From: JAKQIM01 sp964633225
Lineage (GTDB): Bacteria > Chloroflexota > Anaerolineae > Anaerolineales > UBA4823
Length of the DNA stretch: 11,763 bases
Reading direction: 5' to 3'
Assembly: GCA_964633225.1 (NCBI GenBank)
Contig: CAZWFQ010000092.1
Span: forward strand, 1 to 11,763
Under the pieces are notes generated by a model that was not told the origin of the DNA, made no database searches, and worked only from the letters and a program-made list of their open reading frames with translations. How positions within the stretch are numbered: the first letter of the stretch is position 1; each line of letters starts with the position of its first letter. The translations under genes were made by a program, and so were the position numbers. Of the stretch, positions 1 to 8,100 are shown piece after piece.

Positions 1-1
1 C

Positions 2-31
2 CAGGTCTTCTTGCCCATCACCCAACGGTAA
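2..31 (+). CDS. 3' end of an upstream gene, probably an exported protein (partial)
   Basis: Only the last nine codons and a TAA stop (29-31) are inside the window; they read QVFLPITQR. I cannot identify the protein. The tail resembles the aromatic-Leu-Pro-aliphatic ending of the large secreted protein at 5142-11252 (LWLPVIL near its C-terminus) and the YLPLV-type endings I recall from Chloroflexota exported proteins. That the upstream gene also encodes an exported protein is an inference. The reading is supported by the strong terminator that begins 20 bases after this stop. The frame could still be fortuitous, because nine codons carry little information. Confidence 0.5.
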   Translation, partial: QVFLPITQR

Positions 32-50
32 CAGGCACGTATTTGACACT

Positions 51-96
51 CATGATGCCGTCCCAGAAACATATTCTGGGACGGCATCATGTTTTT
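51..96 (+). terminator. Strong Rho-independent terminator
   Basis: A perfect 18-bp inverted repeat (51-68 pairing with 74-91) encloses a 5-base loop, and TTTTT follows directly at 92-96. The T tract lies only on the + strand side, so it terminates transcription coming from the gene ending at 31. The stem is unusually long and fully complementary for an intrinsic terminator. It insulates the cyclase gene downstream from upstream transcription, so that gene needs its own promoter. Confidence 0.85.
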
Positions 97-113
97 CACC
101 CTTCGATTTCGAT

Positions 114-133
114 AGGCCGATCGCGGTCGGCTT
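114..133. repeat. Short inverted repeat in the promoter region (possible operator)
   Basis: GCCGA (116-120) and TCGGC (127-131) are complementary across a 6-base spacer. A G-T pair and an A-T pair extend this to 114-133. It occupies the place where a -35 box would be expected for the -10 at 147-152, where I see no -35 consensus. It could be a regulator site, but inverted repeats of this size are common by chance in GC-rich DNA. Confidence 0.25.
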
Positions 134-146
134 TCTCTCTTTGGCG

Positions 147-152
147 TATAAT
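147..152 (+). promoter_or_regulatory. Candidate -10 box for the cyclase gene
   Basis: TATAAT at 147-152 matches the sigma70-type -10 consensus exactly and lies downstream of the terminator at 51-96. This is where a promoter for the following gene is needed. No convincing -35 hexamer lies 16-18 bases upstream and there is no extended TGn. The promoter may therefore depend on an activator, or the match may be accidental. Initiation here would give a leader of roughly 105 bases before the ATG at 266. Confidence 0.4.
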
Positions 153-250
153 TATGTTGGTGAAAGTTTTTCTTGCGACCACTCGTTTTGCTGAAGTCGG
201 TCAACACTTGCGGCGCCAGGTCAAGCAGGAGCGCGTTCGCAGGCCCAGGT

Positions 251-256
251 AAGGGA
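251..256 (+). promoter_or_regulatory. Ribosome binding site choosing the ATG at 266
   Basis: AAGGGA ends nine bases before the ATG at 266. The open frame extends upstream to a TTG at 173. However, the residues encoded between 173 and 265 look like non-coding sequence, and the family-like protein starts at MQNLVPHFILEKYAAGE, just before the first cyclase domain. The site is moderate rather than strong. Confidence 0.5.
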
Positions 257-265
257 TCATCGCAC

Positions 266-3200
266 ATGCAAAATCTAGTTCCCCACTTCATTCTTGAGAA
301 GTATGCTGCTGGCGAAATGGCCGGGCAGTTAGACGTTGCCAGCCTATTTGTGGATATTTCTGGCTTCAGTGCAGTCACCAGTACCCTGGCCCAGCATGGC
401 AGCGAGGCGGCCGAGGTAATGGCAGACGTGATGTGCCGGGTCTTCGAGCCGCTGGTAGATGCCATCTATTCCCAGGGCGGTTTTATCACCACCTTTGCAG
501 GGGATGGTTTTACGGCTCTCTTTCCTATCCGGCCGGATGATGCGCCTGAATCGTCCTTCTTGCATGCCCTGGCCGCGGCAATGACCATCCAGGTCCACAT
601 TACCACCAACCCGGTGCAAGAGACCGCTTATGGGCACTTTCCCTTTGCGGTGAAATTGGGCTTGGGCGGTGGTCGGGTAGATTGGGGCATCTTACAGCCG
701 GATGCCGAGGGCCTGAAAGCGGCTTATTATTTCAGCGGCCCAGGGGTGGATACGGCTGCGGCGGCCGAGCACCATGCCCAGCCTGGAAATATCACCTTCA
801 GCCCAGGGGTGGCTGATGTGCTGGGCAGTCACACGCGCCTGATTGCTGCTGGGGATGGCGCCGCTCCCGATGGGAAGGGAGGCTTTATGCGTTTGTTGGC
901 GATGGCCCCTGAATTGGCCCTGCCTGCGCCGCTTGAATTACCCCCTCCCCAGGCCCTGCCAGGTGAGGCGAACTTTGTCCCCGCTGCGATCCTGGAAAGG
1001 GGCATCTCGGCTGGTGAGAAAGACGCATTGTTACAAGGCTCTGAAGGCCAACAGCGAGGTGAGTTCCGCCAGGTGGTGAGCGTGTTCATCAACCTGATGA
1101 GCGTGCGTGGGCGCGAAGATTTGTTGCCTTTCATCCAGGCTGTTTTTGCCCTCCAACGCCAGTACGGTGGCTACCTGGCCCGTGTGGATTTTGGGGATAA
1201 GGGCTGTAACCTGCTGCTTTTTTGGGGCACCCCCACCGGCACCGAGAAAGACCTGGAGAGCACCCTGCACTTTGTTCTATCCCTGGGTGAGCATACGCCC
1301 GGTTCGTACAAAGCCGGTATTACGTACCGTATGATGTACGGCGGGCTGGCAGGCTCGGCGCGGCGCGGCGAGTGGACTTGTTACGGCGAGGGGGTCAACT
1401 ATGCCGCTCGCCTGATGGTGGCTGCCCCCTGGGGCAGCATTTGGCTGGATGAACGCGTGGCCAATCGGGCCGGCGGACAGTTTGTGATTGAGAAGATTGG
1501 GGAGCGCATGTTCAAGGGCTTTCCTGACCCCCAGCCTGTGTATGCCCTGTTAGAACAGACCTCTTTGAACGCTGCCACCTTCTATCATGGGGCCATGGTA
1601 GGGCGCAAGAGTGAGTTGGCCCGCCTGCACGAATTCGTCAAGCCCATGTTTGTGCCAGGCGAGAAGCGCTATGCGGGCATCATGGCGGTGGAGGGTGAGG
1701 CTGGCCTGGGTAAGAGCCGCCTGGTGGCTGAATTCCTGTCACAGTTGACCAGCCCACCTGCTGAAGCTCCACCCAGTGAAGTTTCTGAAGCTGCCCAATG
1801 GGCTTTGTGCCAGGCCGACCAGACCGTACGCTCTCCGCTTAACCCTTTCTGTTACTGGCTGCGCAGTTATTTCGGCCAATCCCCCACCGAATCGGCGGCG
1901 CGCAATAAACGCTCTTTTGGGCGCGGGCTGGACCAGTTGATTGCCAACACACCCGATGAGACCCTGCAGCAAGAGCTGAACCGCGGCCGTTCCTTCCTCG
2001 GCGCGTTATTGGAATTGTATTGGGACAGCTCTGCCTATGCCCAAACCGAGCCCCAGGGACGCCACGAGCTGACCTTTACCGCCCTGAAAGCCCTTATCCT
2101 TGCTGAGAGCTTGCGCCAACCATTGGTGTTGAACCTGGAGGATGCGCAGTATATGGATGAGGATTCGCAGTCCTTTGTGCAACGCCTGGTGCGCGATATT
2201 GATGCGTATCCCTTGGCCATCCTGGCTACAGCCCGGCCGCGGGTGGGCCAGGCGCCATTGTTTGGCGATTTGCCCTATGAGCGGCTGGACCTGGGCGTGA
2301 TCACGGATGAGGATATGCGCCTCCTGGCAGAAGGACTGCTGGAAGGGTCGCTGGATGATGAACTGGCTGCCCTGTTGACCGGGCGTTCTGAAGGCAATCC
2401 CTTCTTTGCTGAGCAGATCTTGCTTTACCTGCGCGAGGGTGGGGTGATCAAAGAGACCGATGGTACCTGGCAGTTGGTGCGTAAACGTTCTCAAGAGCCC
2501 CTGCCGACCGATGTGCGCCTGGTCTTCACGGCCCGCCTGGATCGCCTGGTCAAGAGCATCAAAGACCTGGTGCAGACCGCATCTGTGTTGGGGCGCGAAT
2601 TCGACGTACAGGTCCTGGCGCATATGCTGCGTAACGATGTGGGCCTGCCTGAGAAGATGCAGCGTGCCCAAGATGACGCCATCTGGCAGGCCATCAACCA
2701 GGTGCGCTATTTGTTCAAGCATTCTCTACTGCGCGATGCTGCCTATGAGATGCAGCTGCGCTCTCGGCGGCGTGAACTGCACCACATGGCTTCTCAATCT
2801 TTGGAGCAGTTGTACGCCCAGGAATTGGAACTGCACTACGACGAGATTGCTTATCACTACGAGGCTGCCTACCAACAGGGATTGGATGCCGACCGACCTC
2901 AGGCCATCCAGTATCTTGAGCGCGCCGGGCAGCGTTCGGCCCAGGCATACGAGAATGCCGCCGCGCTGGATTTCTTCAGCCGGGCTTTGCAGTTATTGGC
3001 TGCGGACGAGGCCGAGCAGCGCTTCGCCTTGCTGCTGCAGCGCGAGGCCATGTGGAACCTGATTGGTGACCGCGCCGCCCAGGCCGCCGACCTGGAAGCC
3101 GCTCAGTCCCTGGCGGATGCCTGGCAGCGTCCCGCCGAACGGGCAGAAGTGGCCTTGCGCCGCGCCAGTTATGCCAATGCTATTGCTGATTATGCCACTG

Positions 3201-5023
3201 CCATCGAGCAGGCTCGTACCGCCTCAGCCGCGGCCCAGGCGGCCGGGCTGGTGGAAAAAGAATCTGCTGCTCACCTGGCCTGGGGCGAAGCCCTGTACCG
3301 CAAGGCCGATTACACTCCCAGCGCCGAGCGCCTGGGGGTGGCCCTGGAACTGGCCCAGGCCGCCGGCAAACATGACCTGGAAGCCAATATCTTGCTCATG
3401 GCAGGCAACGTGGCTTTGCTCCAGGGTAAGTATGACGATGCGCGTCAGCGCTTTAATCAGGCCTCGGAATTGGCCCAACAGGCCTCCGTCCGGCGCAGCC
3501 AGGGCAGTGCCCTGATTGGCCTGGGGAATGTGGCCCTTTACCAGGCTGATTACCCCCTGGCGCGCGAACATTATACTGAAGGGTTAAAGATCGTACGCCA
3601 GGTGGGTGACCGCGCCGCCGAAGGTAAGGCTTTGAACAACCTCGGATTGGCTGCCAAGCACCAGGGTGATTTTGAGGCCGCCCGCACCTATTCTGCCCAG
3701 GGACTGCAGATTGCCCGCCAGGTGGGCGATAAGCCCATGGAGGGCATGCTGCTCAACAATCTGGGCAACGTGCTGTCTGAGCAGGGAGATTATGCCTCCG
3801 CCCGCGCCCATTACACGCGCGGCTTAGAGATTGCCCGCCAAATAGGCAACCGCCAGAGCGAAGGCATTGGCCTGGGCAGCCTGGGCATTGTGGCCCATCG
3901 CCAGGGCGATTACGCCGCCGCCCGCAATTATTTGGAGCAAGGCCTGGAGCTTTTTCGCCAGGTTGGCAACCGCTGGGCCGAAGCCACTGGCATGATCCAC
4001 CTGGGTGAGGTGGGCCTGAGCCAGGGGGATGTGACGGCCGCTCAAGAATACTTCACCCAAAGCCTTGAGATGTTGCGCCAGATCGGCGACCGGCAGAAGC
4101 AGTGTGAGGCTCTCAATGGCCTGGGGCATGTGGCCTTCCACCAATCGGATTACAACGCCGCCCAGGAGTATTATTCACAGTGCCTGGATCTGGCGCGCCA
4201 GCTTGGAGACCGCAGCGCCGAAGGCCGCTACCTGCACAACCTGGCCAGGACCGTAGTGATCCTCGGCCAGGTTGAGAGCGGGCGCACCTATTTTGAGCAA
4301 GCCCAGGCCCTACACCAGGAGTTGAGTCAGCCTCAATATATGGTCGAAGACCTGGCTGGCCTGGCTGCGCTGGCCTGGCAGGTGGATGCACAAGACGAAG
4401 CGCGTGCTCATTTGGATGCCCTGCTGCCGGTGTTGGCCGCAAATCCTGGCCTGGACGGTGCTCAGAATCCGCAGCGTGTCATTCTGTCAATTGTGAGGCT
4501 GTTGGATGCGATGGGCGATGGGCGCGCCGCAGCCATCCTGGCCGATGCCCAGGCCCGCTTGCGCTTACAAGCCGCATCTCTGCCCGATGAAGAAGCCCGT
4601 CGTCTTTTCCTTGAGAGCGTGCCTGAGAATAAAGCGCTCTTGGATGCCACCTGCCGCCAAGCAGCCGCTCTGCCTGCTGAGCCCATCGGCGAGCGGGCAG
4701 AGGTCTCCGAATCCGCTGCAGAAGTCCAGCCTCAGGATGCTCAGCCAGAGCCTGTCACACAGCCTGCGCCTGCTGCCCAACCTGCTGCTCCTGCGCAACC
4801 CATACCTGCTGTACAAGCTCCCCCTGCCGTGGAAGCTCCGCCTGCTGCGCCTGCTGTTCGGATCAAGAATCTGGATCAGAGCAGCCTGGCGCGCATGTTA
4901 TCTGAATTGGCTCAAGGCGCGGCACCTGCTGGAACTGTCATCGTGATCAATATCGAGCATGTGACAATAGAAAATATTTACTTTTCTGGTACTCCTCCAC
5001 CGCCTCAAGACGAGACTGAATAA
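266..5023 (+). CDS. sAC-like tandem class III cyclase-ATPase-TPR protein
   Basis: This 1585-residue, apparently cytoplasmic protein has no signal peptide or membrane segment. In order: cyclase domain 1 (about 22-185) with metal-binding type D30 in FVDISGF and D80 in FAGDG; cyclase domain 2 (about 268-430) with T371, N378 and R382 in VNYAARL but N276 where the first metal Asp would be; P-loop ATPase (about 443-830) with Walker A GEAGLGKS at 477-484 and Walker B-like LVLNLEDAQ at 620-628; helical/TPR region to about 1400, including ten exact 40-residue units at 963-1362; Pro/Ala linker 1481-1531; tail 1532-1585. Order, length (human sAC is about 1610 residues) and split active site match mammalian soluble adenylyl cyclase. 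The expected reaction is ATP to cAMP plus pyrophosphate by one composite site. Activity is not assured, because R306 replaces the usual adenine-contact Lys. The start is the ATG at 266, not the TTG at 173. Confidence 0.93.
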   Translation: MQNLVPHFILEKYAAGEMAGQLDVASLFVDISGFSAVTSTLAQHGSEAAEVMADVMCRVFEPLVDAIYSQGGFITTFAGDGFTALFPIRPDDAPESSFLHALAAAMTIQVHITTNPVQETAYGHFPFAVKLGLGGGRVDWGILQPDAEGLKAAYYFSGPGVDTAAAAEHHAQPGNITFSPGVADVLGSHTRLIAAGDGAAPDGKGGFMRLLAMAPELALPAPLELPPPQALPGEANFVPAAILERGISAGEKDALLQGSEGQQRGEFRQVVSVFINLMSVRGREDLLPFIQAVFALQRQYGGYLARVDFGDKGCNLLLFWGTPTGTEKDLESTLHFVLSLGEHTPGSYKAGITYRMMYGGLAGSARRGEWTCYGEGVNYAARLMVAAPWGSIWLDERVANRAGGQFVIEKIGERMFKGFPDPQPVYALLEQTSLNAATFYHGAMVGRKSELARLHEFVKPMFVPGEKRYAGIMAVEGEAGLGKSRLVAEFLSQLTSPPAEAPPSEVSEAAQWALCQADQTVRSPLNPFCYWLRSYFGQSPTESAARNKRSFGRGLDQLIANTPDETLQQELNRGRSFLGALLELYWDSSAYAQTEPQGRHELTFTALKALILAESLRQPLVLNLEDAQYMDEDSQSFVQRLVRDIDAYPLAILATARPRVGQAPLFGDLPYERLDLGVITDEDMRLLAEGLLEGSLDDELAALLTGRSEGNPFFAEQILLYLREGGVIKETDGTWQLVRKRSQEPLPTDVRLVFTARLDRLVKSIKDLVQTASVLGREFDVQVLAHMLRNDVGLPEKMQRAQDDAIWQAINQVRYLFKHSLLRDAAYEMQLRSRRRELHHMASQSLEQLYAQELELHYDEIAYHYEAAYQQGLDADRPQAIQYLERAGQRSAQAYENAAALDFFSRALQLLAADEAEQRFALLLQREAMWNLIGDRAAQAADLEAAQSLADAWQRPAERAEVALRRASYANAIADYATAIEQARTASAAAQAAGLVEKESAAHLAWGEALYRKADYTPSAERLGVALELAQAAGKHDLEANILLMAGNVALLQGKYDDARQRFNQASELAQQASVRRSQGSALIGLGNVALYQADYPLAREHYTEGLKIVRQVGDRAAEGKALNNLGLAAKHQGDFEAARTYSAQGLQIARQVGDKPMEGMLLNNLGNVLSEQGDYASARAHYTRGLEIARQIGNRQSEGIGLGSLGIVAHRQGDYAAARNYLEQGLELFRQVGNRWAEATGMIHLGEVGLSQGDVTAAQEYFTQSLEMLRQIGDRQKQCEALNGLGHVAFHQSDYNAAQEYYSQCLDLARQLGDRSAEGRYLHNLARTVVILGQVESGRTYFEQAQALHQELSQPQYMVEDLAGLAALAWQVDAQDEARAHLDALLPVLAANPGLDGAQNPQRVILSIVRLLDAMGDGRAAAILADAQARLRLQAASLPDEEARRLFLESVPENKALLDATCRQAAALPAEPIGERAEVSESAAEVQPQDAQPEPVTQPAPAAQPAAPAQPIPAVQAPPAVEAPPAAPAVRIKNLDQSSLARMLSELAQGAAPAGTVIVINIEHVTIENIYFSGTPPPPQDETE
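3152..4351 (+). repeat. Ten tandem 120-bp TPR-like coding units
   Basis: Residues 963-1362 of the cyclase protein divide into ten consecutive units of exactly 40 residues without an insertion or deletion. The consensus is roughly LNNLGNVAxxQGDYxxAR, then xxYxQGLEIARQVGDRxxEG. The six central units (1083-1322) are the most alike; the outer two on each side are more diverged. This is the long-period TPR type (kinesin-light-chain-like), a right-handed helical solenoid normally used for protein binding. Conservation is at the protein level, while the DNA copies differ at many synonymous sites. Confidence 0.88.
4706..4858 (+). repeat. Low-complexity Pro/Ala/Gln linker
   Basis: Residues 1481-1531 are almost entirely Pro, Ala, Gln, Val and Glu. 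The DNA reuses CCTGCTG-like units, especially at 4760-4857. It probably encodes an extended, flexible linker separating the TPR solenoid from the short C-terminal segment. Such repeats can change length by slippage. Confidence 0.75.
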
Positions 5024-5129
5024 AAGCCGTTTCTGAGAGAAGTGGGGGGGAAGAAACATGGCATCTGTGATCCTGCGACCTTTTTAGGTTAGCGGGAACG
5101 ACTAATATATGGGGTAAGAATGCTTACAT

Positions 5130-5136
5130 GGAGGAG
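5130..5136 (+). promoter_or_regulatory. Strong ribosome binding site
   Basis: GGAGGAG ends five bases before the ATG at 5142. It is a near-perfect match to the anti-Shine-Dalgarno sequence and fixes the start of the secreted protein at MKTLQRW, which begins a clear signal peptide. Confidence 0.85.
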
Positions 5137-5141
5137 ATGAA

Positions 5142-8100
5142 ATGAAAACCTTACAGCGTTGGATCAATGTGTTTTGCATCCTGGCTATGGCCGTGGGAAT
5201 GGTGGGCAATCCTGCGCCGGCCGCGGCAAAAGCCGAGCTTGCACTGCACACCCTGGCTGCCAGCCAGCCTGCCAGGCAGCCGGTTCAAGCTGACAGCCAG
5301 GCCCCCGCCGGCCTGAGCGCCGCCGAGTGGGCCGATGTGCAGGCTCAGGTCTTGGCAGCTGAATACCGGGCCGCGCCTGGGCCGGCTGGCGAAGGCTACC
5401 GCGCCTTTAACCGCGCTCAGGGCTTTGGTGCTGTTTTTACCGCTCAGGGTTTTCATATTACCACATCTGAAGCTGGTTGGACCTTTGGCCTGGAGTTGAC
5501 CGCTTACGGTGGCCTGCCGCTGGCTTTGGATCAGGGCCAGGCCTTGAGCGTTGACCAGGCCCTGGTGACCGCTGCCCGCGGCCCCAAGTTGAACGAATGG
5601 TACCAGAACACAGCCCAGGGCTTGGAACATGGGCTGACGTTATATGCCCCGCCTTTCCCTGGGGCAGGCGCCATCACGTTAGATTTTGCCCTCACGGGAA
5701 GCTTGCAGGCTGATCTGATCCGCAAAGGCGATGGCTTACGCCTGCGTGACCCCTCAGGGGCCGTGGTGCTGGCCTATGATGGCCTGGCTGTGTATGATGC
5801 CAATGGGCGCACCTTGCCCGCCAGCATGGCCCTCACGGCTGGCGGCATGCGCATCACCGTCGACGCGGCTGGTGCCATTTACCCCATCACCGTGGATCCT
5901 TTGCTGCACAGTGAGACCATTATCCTGTACCCGTCCGTATCCGAGCAGGTAGACTTCCTGGAATTTGGGACAGCTATGGACCTGGATGGCGATACCCTGG
6001 TGGTGGGGACATGGGATTTTGGCGGGTATCAAGGTGCCGGATTGGAGGATGCCCCTGGTACCCAAGACGCCCCCGTGCCCACCGCTGGTAAGGTCTTCAT
6101 CTTCCAGCGCAACCTGGCTGGCGCTGATGCCTGGGGCGAGGTGACTGTGCTACAGTCCAGCGATGCTGAGTATCAAGACTATTTCGGCAGAGCTGTGGCC
6201 ATCAGCGGCGATACGATTGTCGTCGGTGCCCCGGGCGAAGATGGCGGCCTGGAAAGCACCCTGCCTGATGCTGGCGCGGTGTATATCTACCAGCGTAACC
6301 AGGGCGGGGCCGATGCCTGGGGTGAAGTGGAGATCCTGCGTGGCTATGAGGCTGGCGATGCATTTGGCCAGGCGGCGGCCCTGGATGGCGACATTTTGGT
6401 GGTGGGGGCGCCGAATCGGGATGAAGGTTCGGTGATAGATTCGGGCGCATTCTATGTTTTTTATCGCAACTACGATGGACCAGATACCTGGGGCTTCGTG
6501 ACCATGCAGTCTCAGTTTACTGATTGGGAGAATTTTGGCGCTTCTCTGGCACTGGACGGCGGCATCCTGGTGGTGGGTTCGCCCGGTTACCTCTCAGGCA
6601 CGGGTGCGGTCTCGATTTATTATTGCAACTATTTTGGGCCAGACACGTGGGGTGAATTGGTATCTCACCTGGGTGCTAGTGAAGGAGAAATGGACGATCG
6701 GTTTGGCGCCTCGGTGGCGATCGATGGAGATTATATTGTGGTGGGCGCTCCTTACGAAGATGGCGGCCCGGCTTCGCCTCTTTCAGAGTCTGGCTCAGCT
6801 TACGTCTTCGAGCGCACCTATGGCGGCTTAGATTTTTGGGGTGAATGGACCGTCTTGCGCGCCAGCAATGCCCTGTCGGGCGACTTTTTTGGCGCCTCGG
6901 TAGCAATCCATGCCGATACCATCGTGGTGGGAGCCACGGGCCGGGATAAGGATACCGGCAATCCAGATAACACCGGCGCGGCCTATGTCTTCAGCCGCAA
7001 CCAGGGCGGGGGCGATGCCTGGGGCGAGATCAACATCTTGTACGCATCCGATGCGCCGATGGACGCCGGCTTCGGCGCCACTTTGGCCTTCTCAGGCAAC
7101 ACGCTGGTGGTTGGCGCACCCAAACTGGATATCATGCCATATTCACGCGTAGGGGCGGCTTATGTGTTTGATACTCGCGGCACCTGGCTGGAGGCTACCA
7201 GCCTGCGTGCCAGCGACGCCCAGATGGATGACTTATTTGGCTGGTCTGTGGCCGTGGACGGCGATACGCTGGTGGTCGGCGCCCAGCACGAAGACGGCGG
7301 CTTTGGCGGTTCTTACCCCGATGGCGGGGCGGTCTATGTCTTCCAACGCAACCAGACTGGCGCCGATGCCTGGGGAGAAGCTGCTATCCTCTACGGCAGC
7401 CAGATGCAGGCTTACGATTACTTTGGGTATGCGGTGGCGATTTCGGGCAATACCATTGTGGTGGGCGCTTACGGTGCCGAAGGCCCCGGCATGGAGAGTG
7501 CAGCCGGGGTTGCTTACGTTTTCGAGCGCCATTACAGCTCACCGGATTTCTGGGATGAGGTGGCTGTTCTTACGGCTACTACCGCCATCACCGATAACTT
7601 GATGTTCGGTTACTCGGTGGCCATTGACGGTGATATTGCGGTGGTTGGCGCGCCTGGTGCCAACTCAGACGCTGGTGCGTATTTTGTATACAGTCGCAAC
7701 CTGGATGGCGCTGACGCCTGGGGCTTGAGGTTCTGGATGGAAGCCTTGAGTGCTGGCGATTATTATGGCATCTCGGTGGCGGTTTCTGGCGACACGATCG
7801 CCATCGGCGCTCATGGAGATGATGGGGAGGCTGACCTCACTCCCGGTGCGGGAGCGGTTCATCTCTACCAGCAGGACCTGGGCGGGGCAGACAATTGGGG
7901 GTATTTGGGCCCCGTACGTCCCCAGGACGCCCAGGCTGGGGATGGCTTTGGCCTGGATGTGGCCCTTTCTGGCGGTATCCTGGTGGTGGGGGCGCCGTAT
8001 GAGGATGGGGGAACGGGCGATCCTCGTTCTGATGCAGGCGCAGCTTACGTGTTCTACCAAAACCAGAGTGGTCCCGATGCCTGGGGCCAGGTGGCTGCCC

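Noticed and set aside
43..252. Small open frame in the leader
   Set aside because: It begins at a TTG inside the sequence before the terminator hairpin and runs through the hairpin and the promoter region; it has no ribosome binding site or recognisable protein features.
173..265. In-frame TTG start adding 31 residues to the cyclase protein
   Set aside because: The added residues do not resemble a protein start, there is no good ribosome binding site before 173, and MQNLVPHFILEKY at 266 fits the family start just before the cyclase domain.
2006..2722. 238-codon antisense open frame inside the cyclase gene
   Set aside because: It lies fully within a well-supported coding region on the other strand; in GC-rich genes the antisense frame often stays open. 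No signal or domain is recognisable.
5066..5081. Possible CRP-like site (TGTGA half) upstream of the secreted-protein gene
   Set aside because: Only the left half matches; the right half (GACCT) does not resemble TCACA. The presence of a cyclase next door makes this tempting but is not evidence.
5103..5108. TAATAT as a -10 box for the secreted-protein gene
   Set aside because: No acceptable -35 lies at the right distance, and AT-rich hexamers are common in gaps; too weak to annotate.
5024..5141. Search for a terminator between the cyclase and the secreted-protein gene
   Set aside because: Only tiny pairings exist (ACCT/AGGT around TTTT at 5078-5089; GTAAG/CTTAC at 5114-5127) and none has a stem with a T tail, so no terminator is called.
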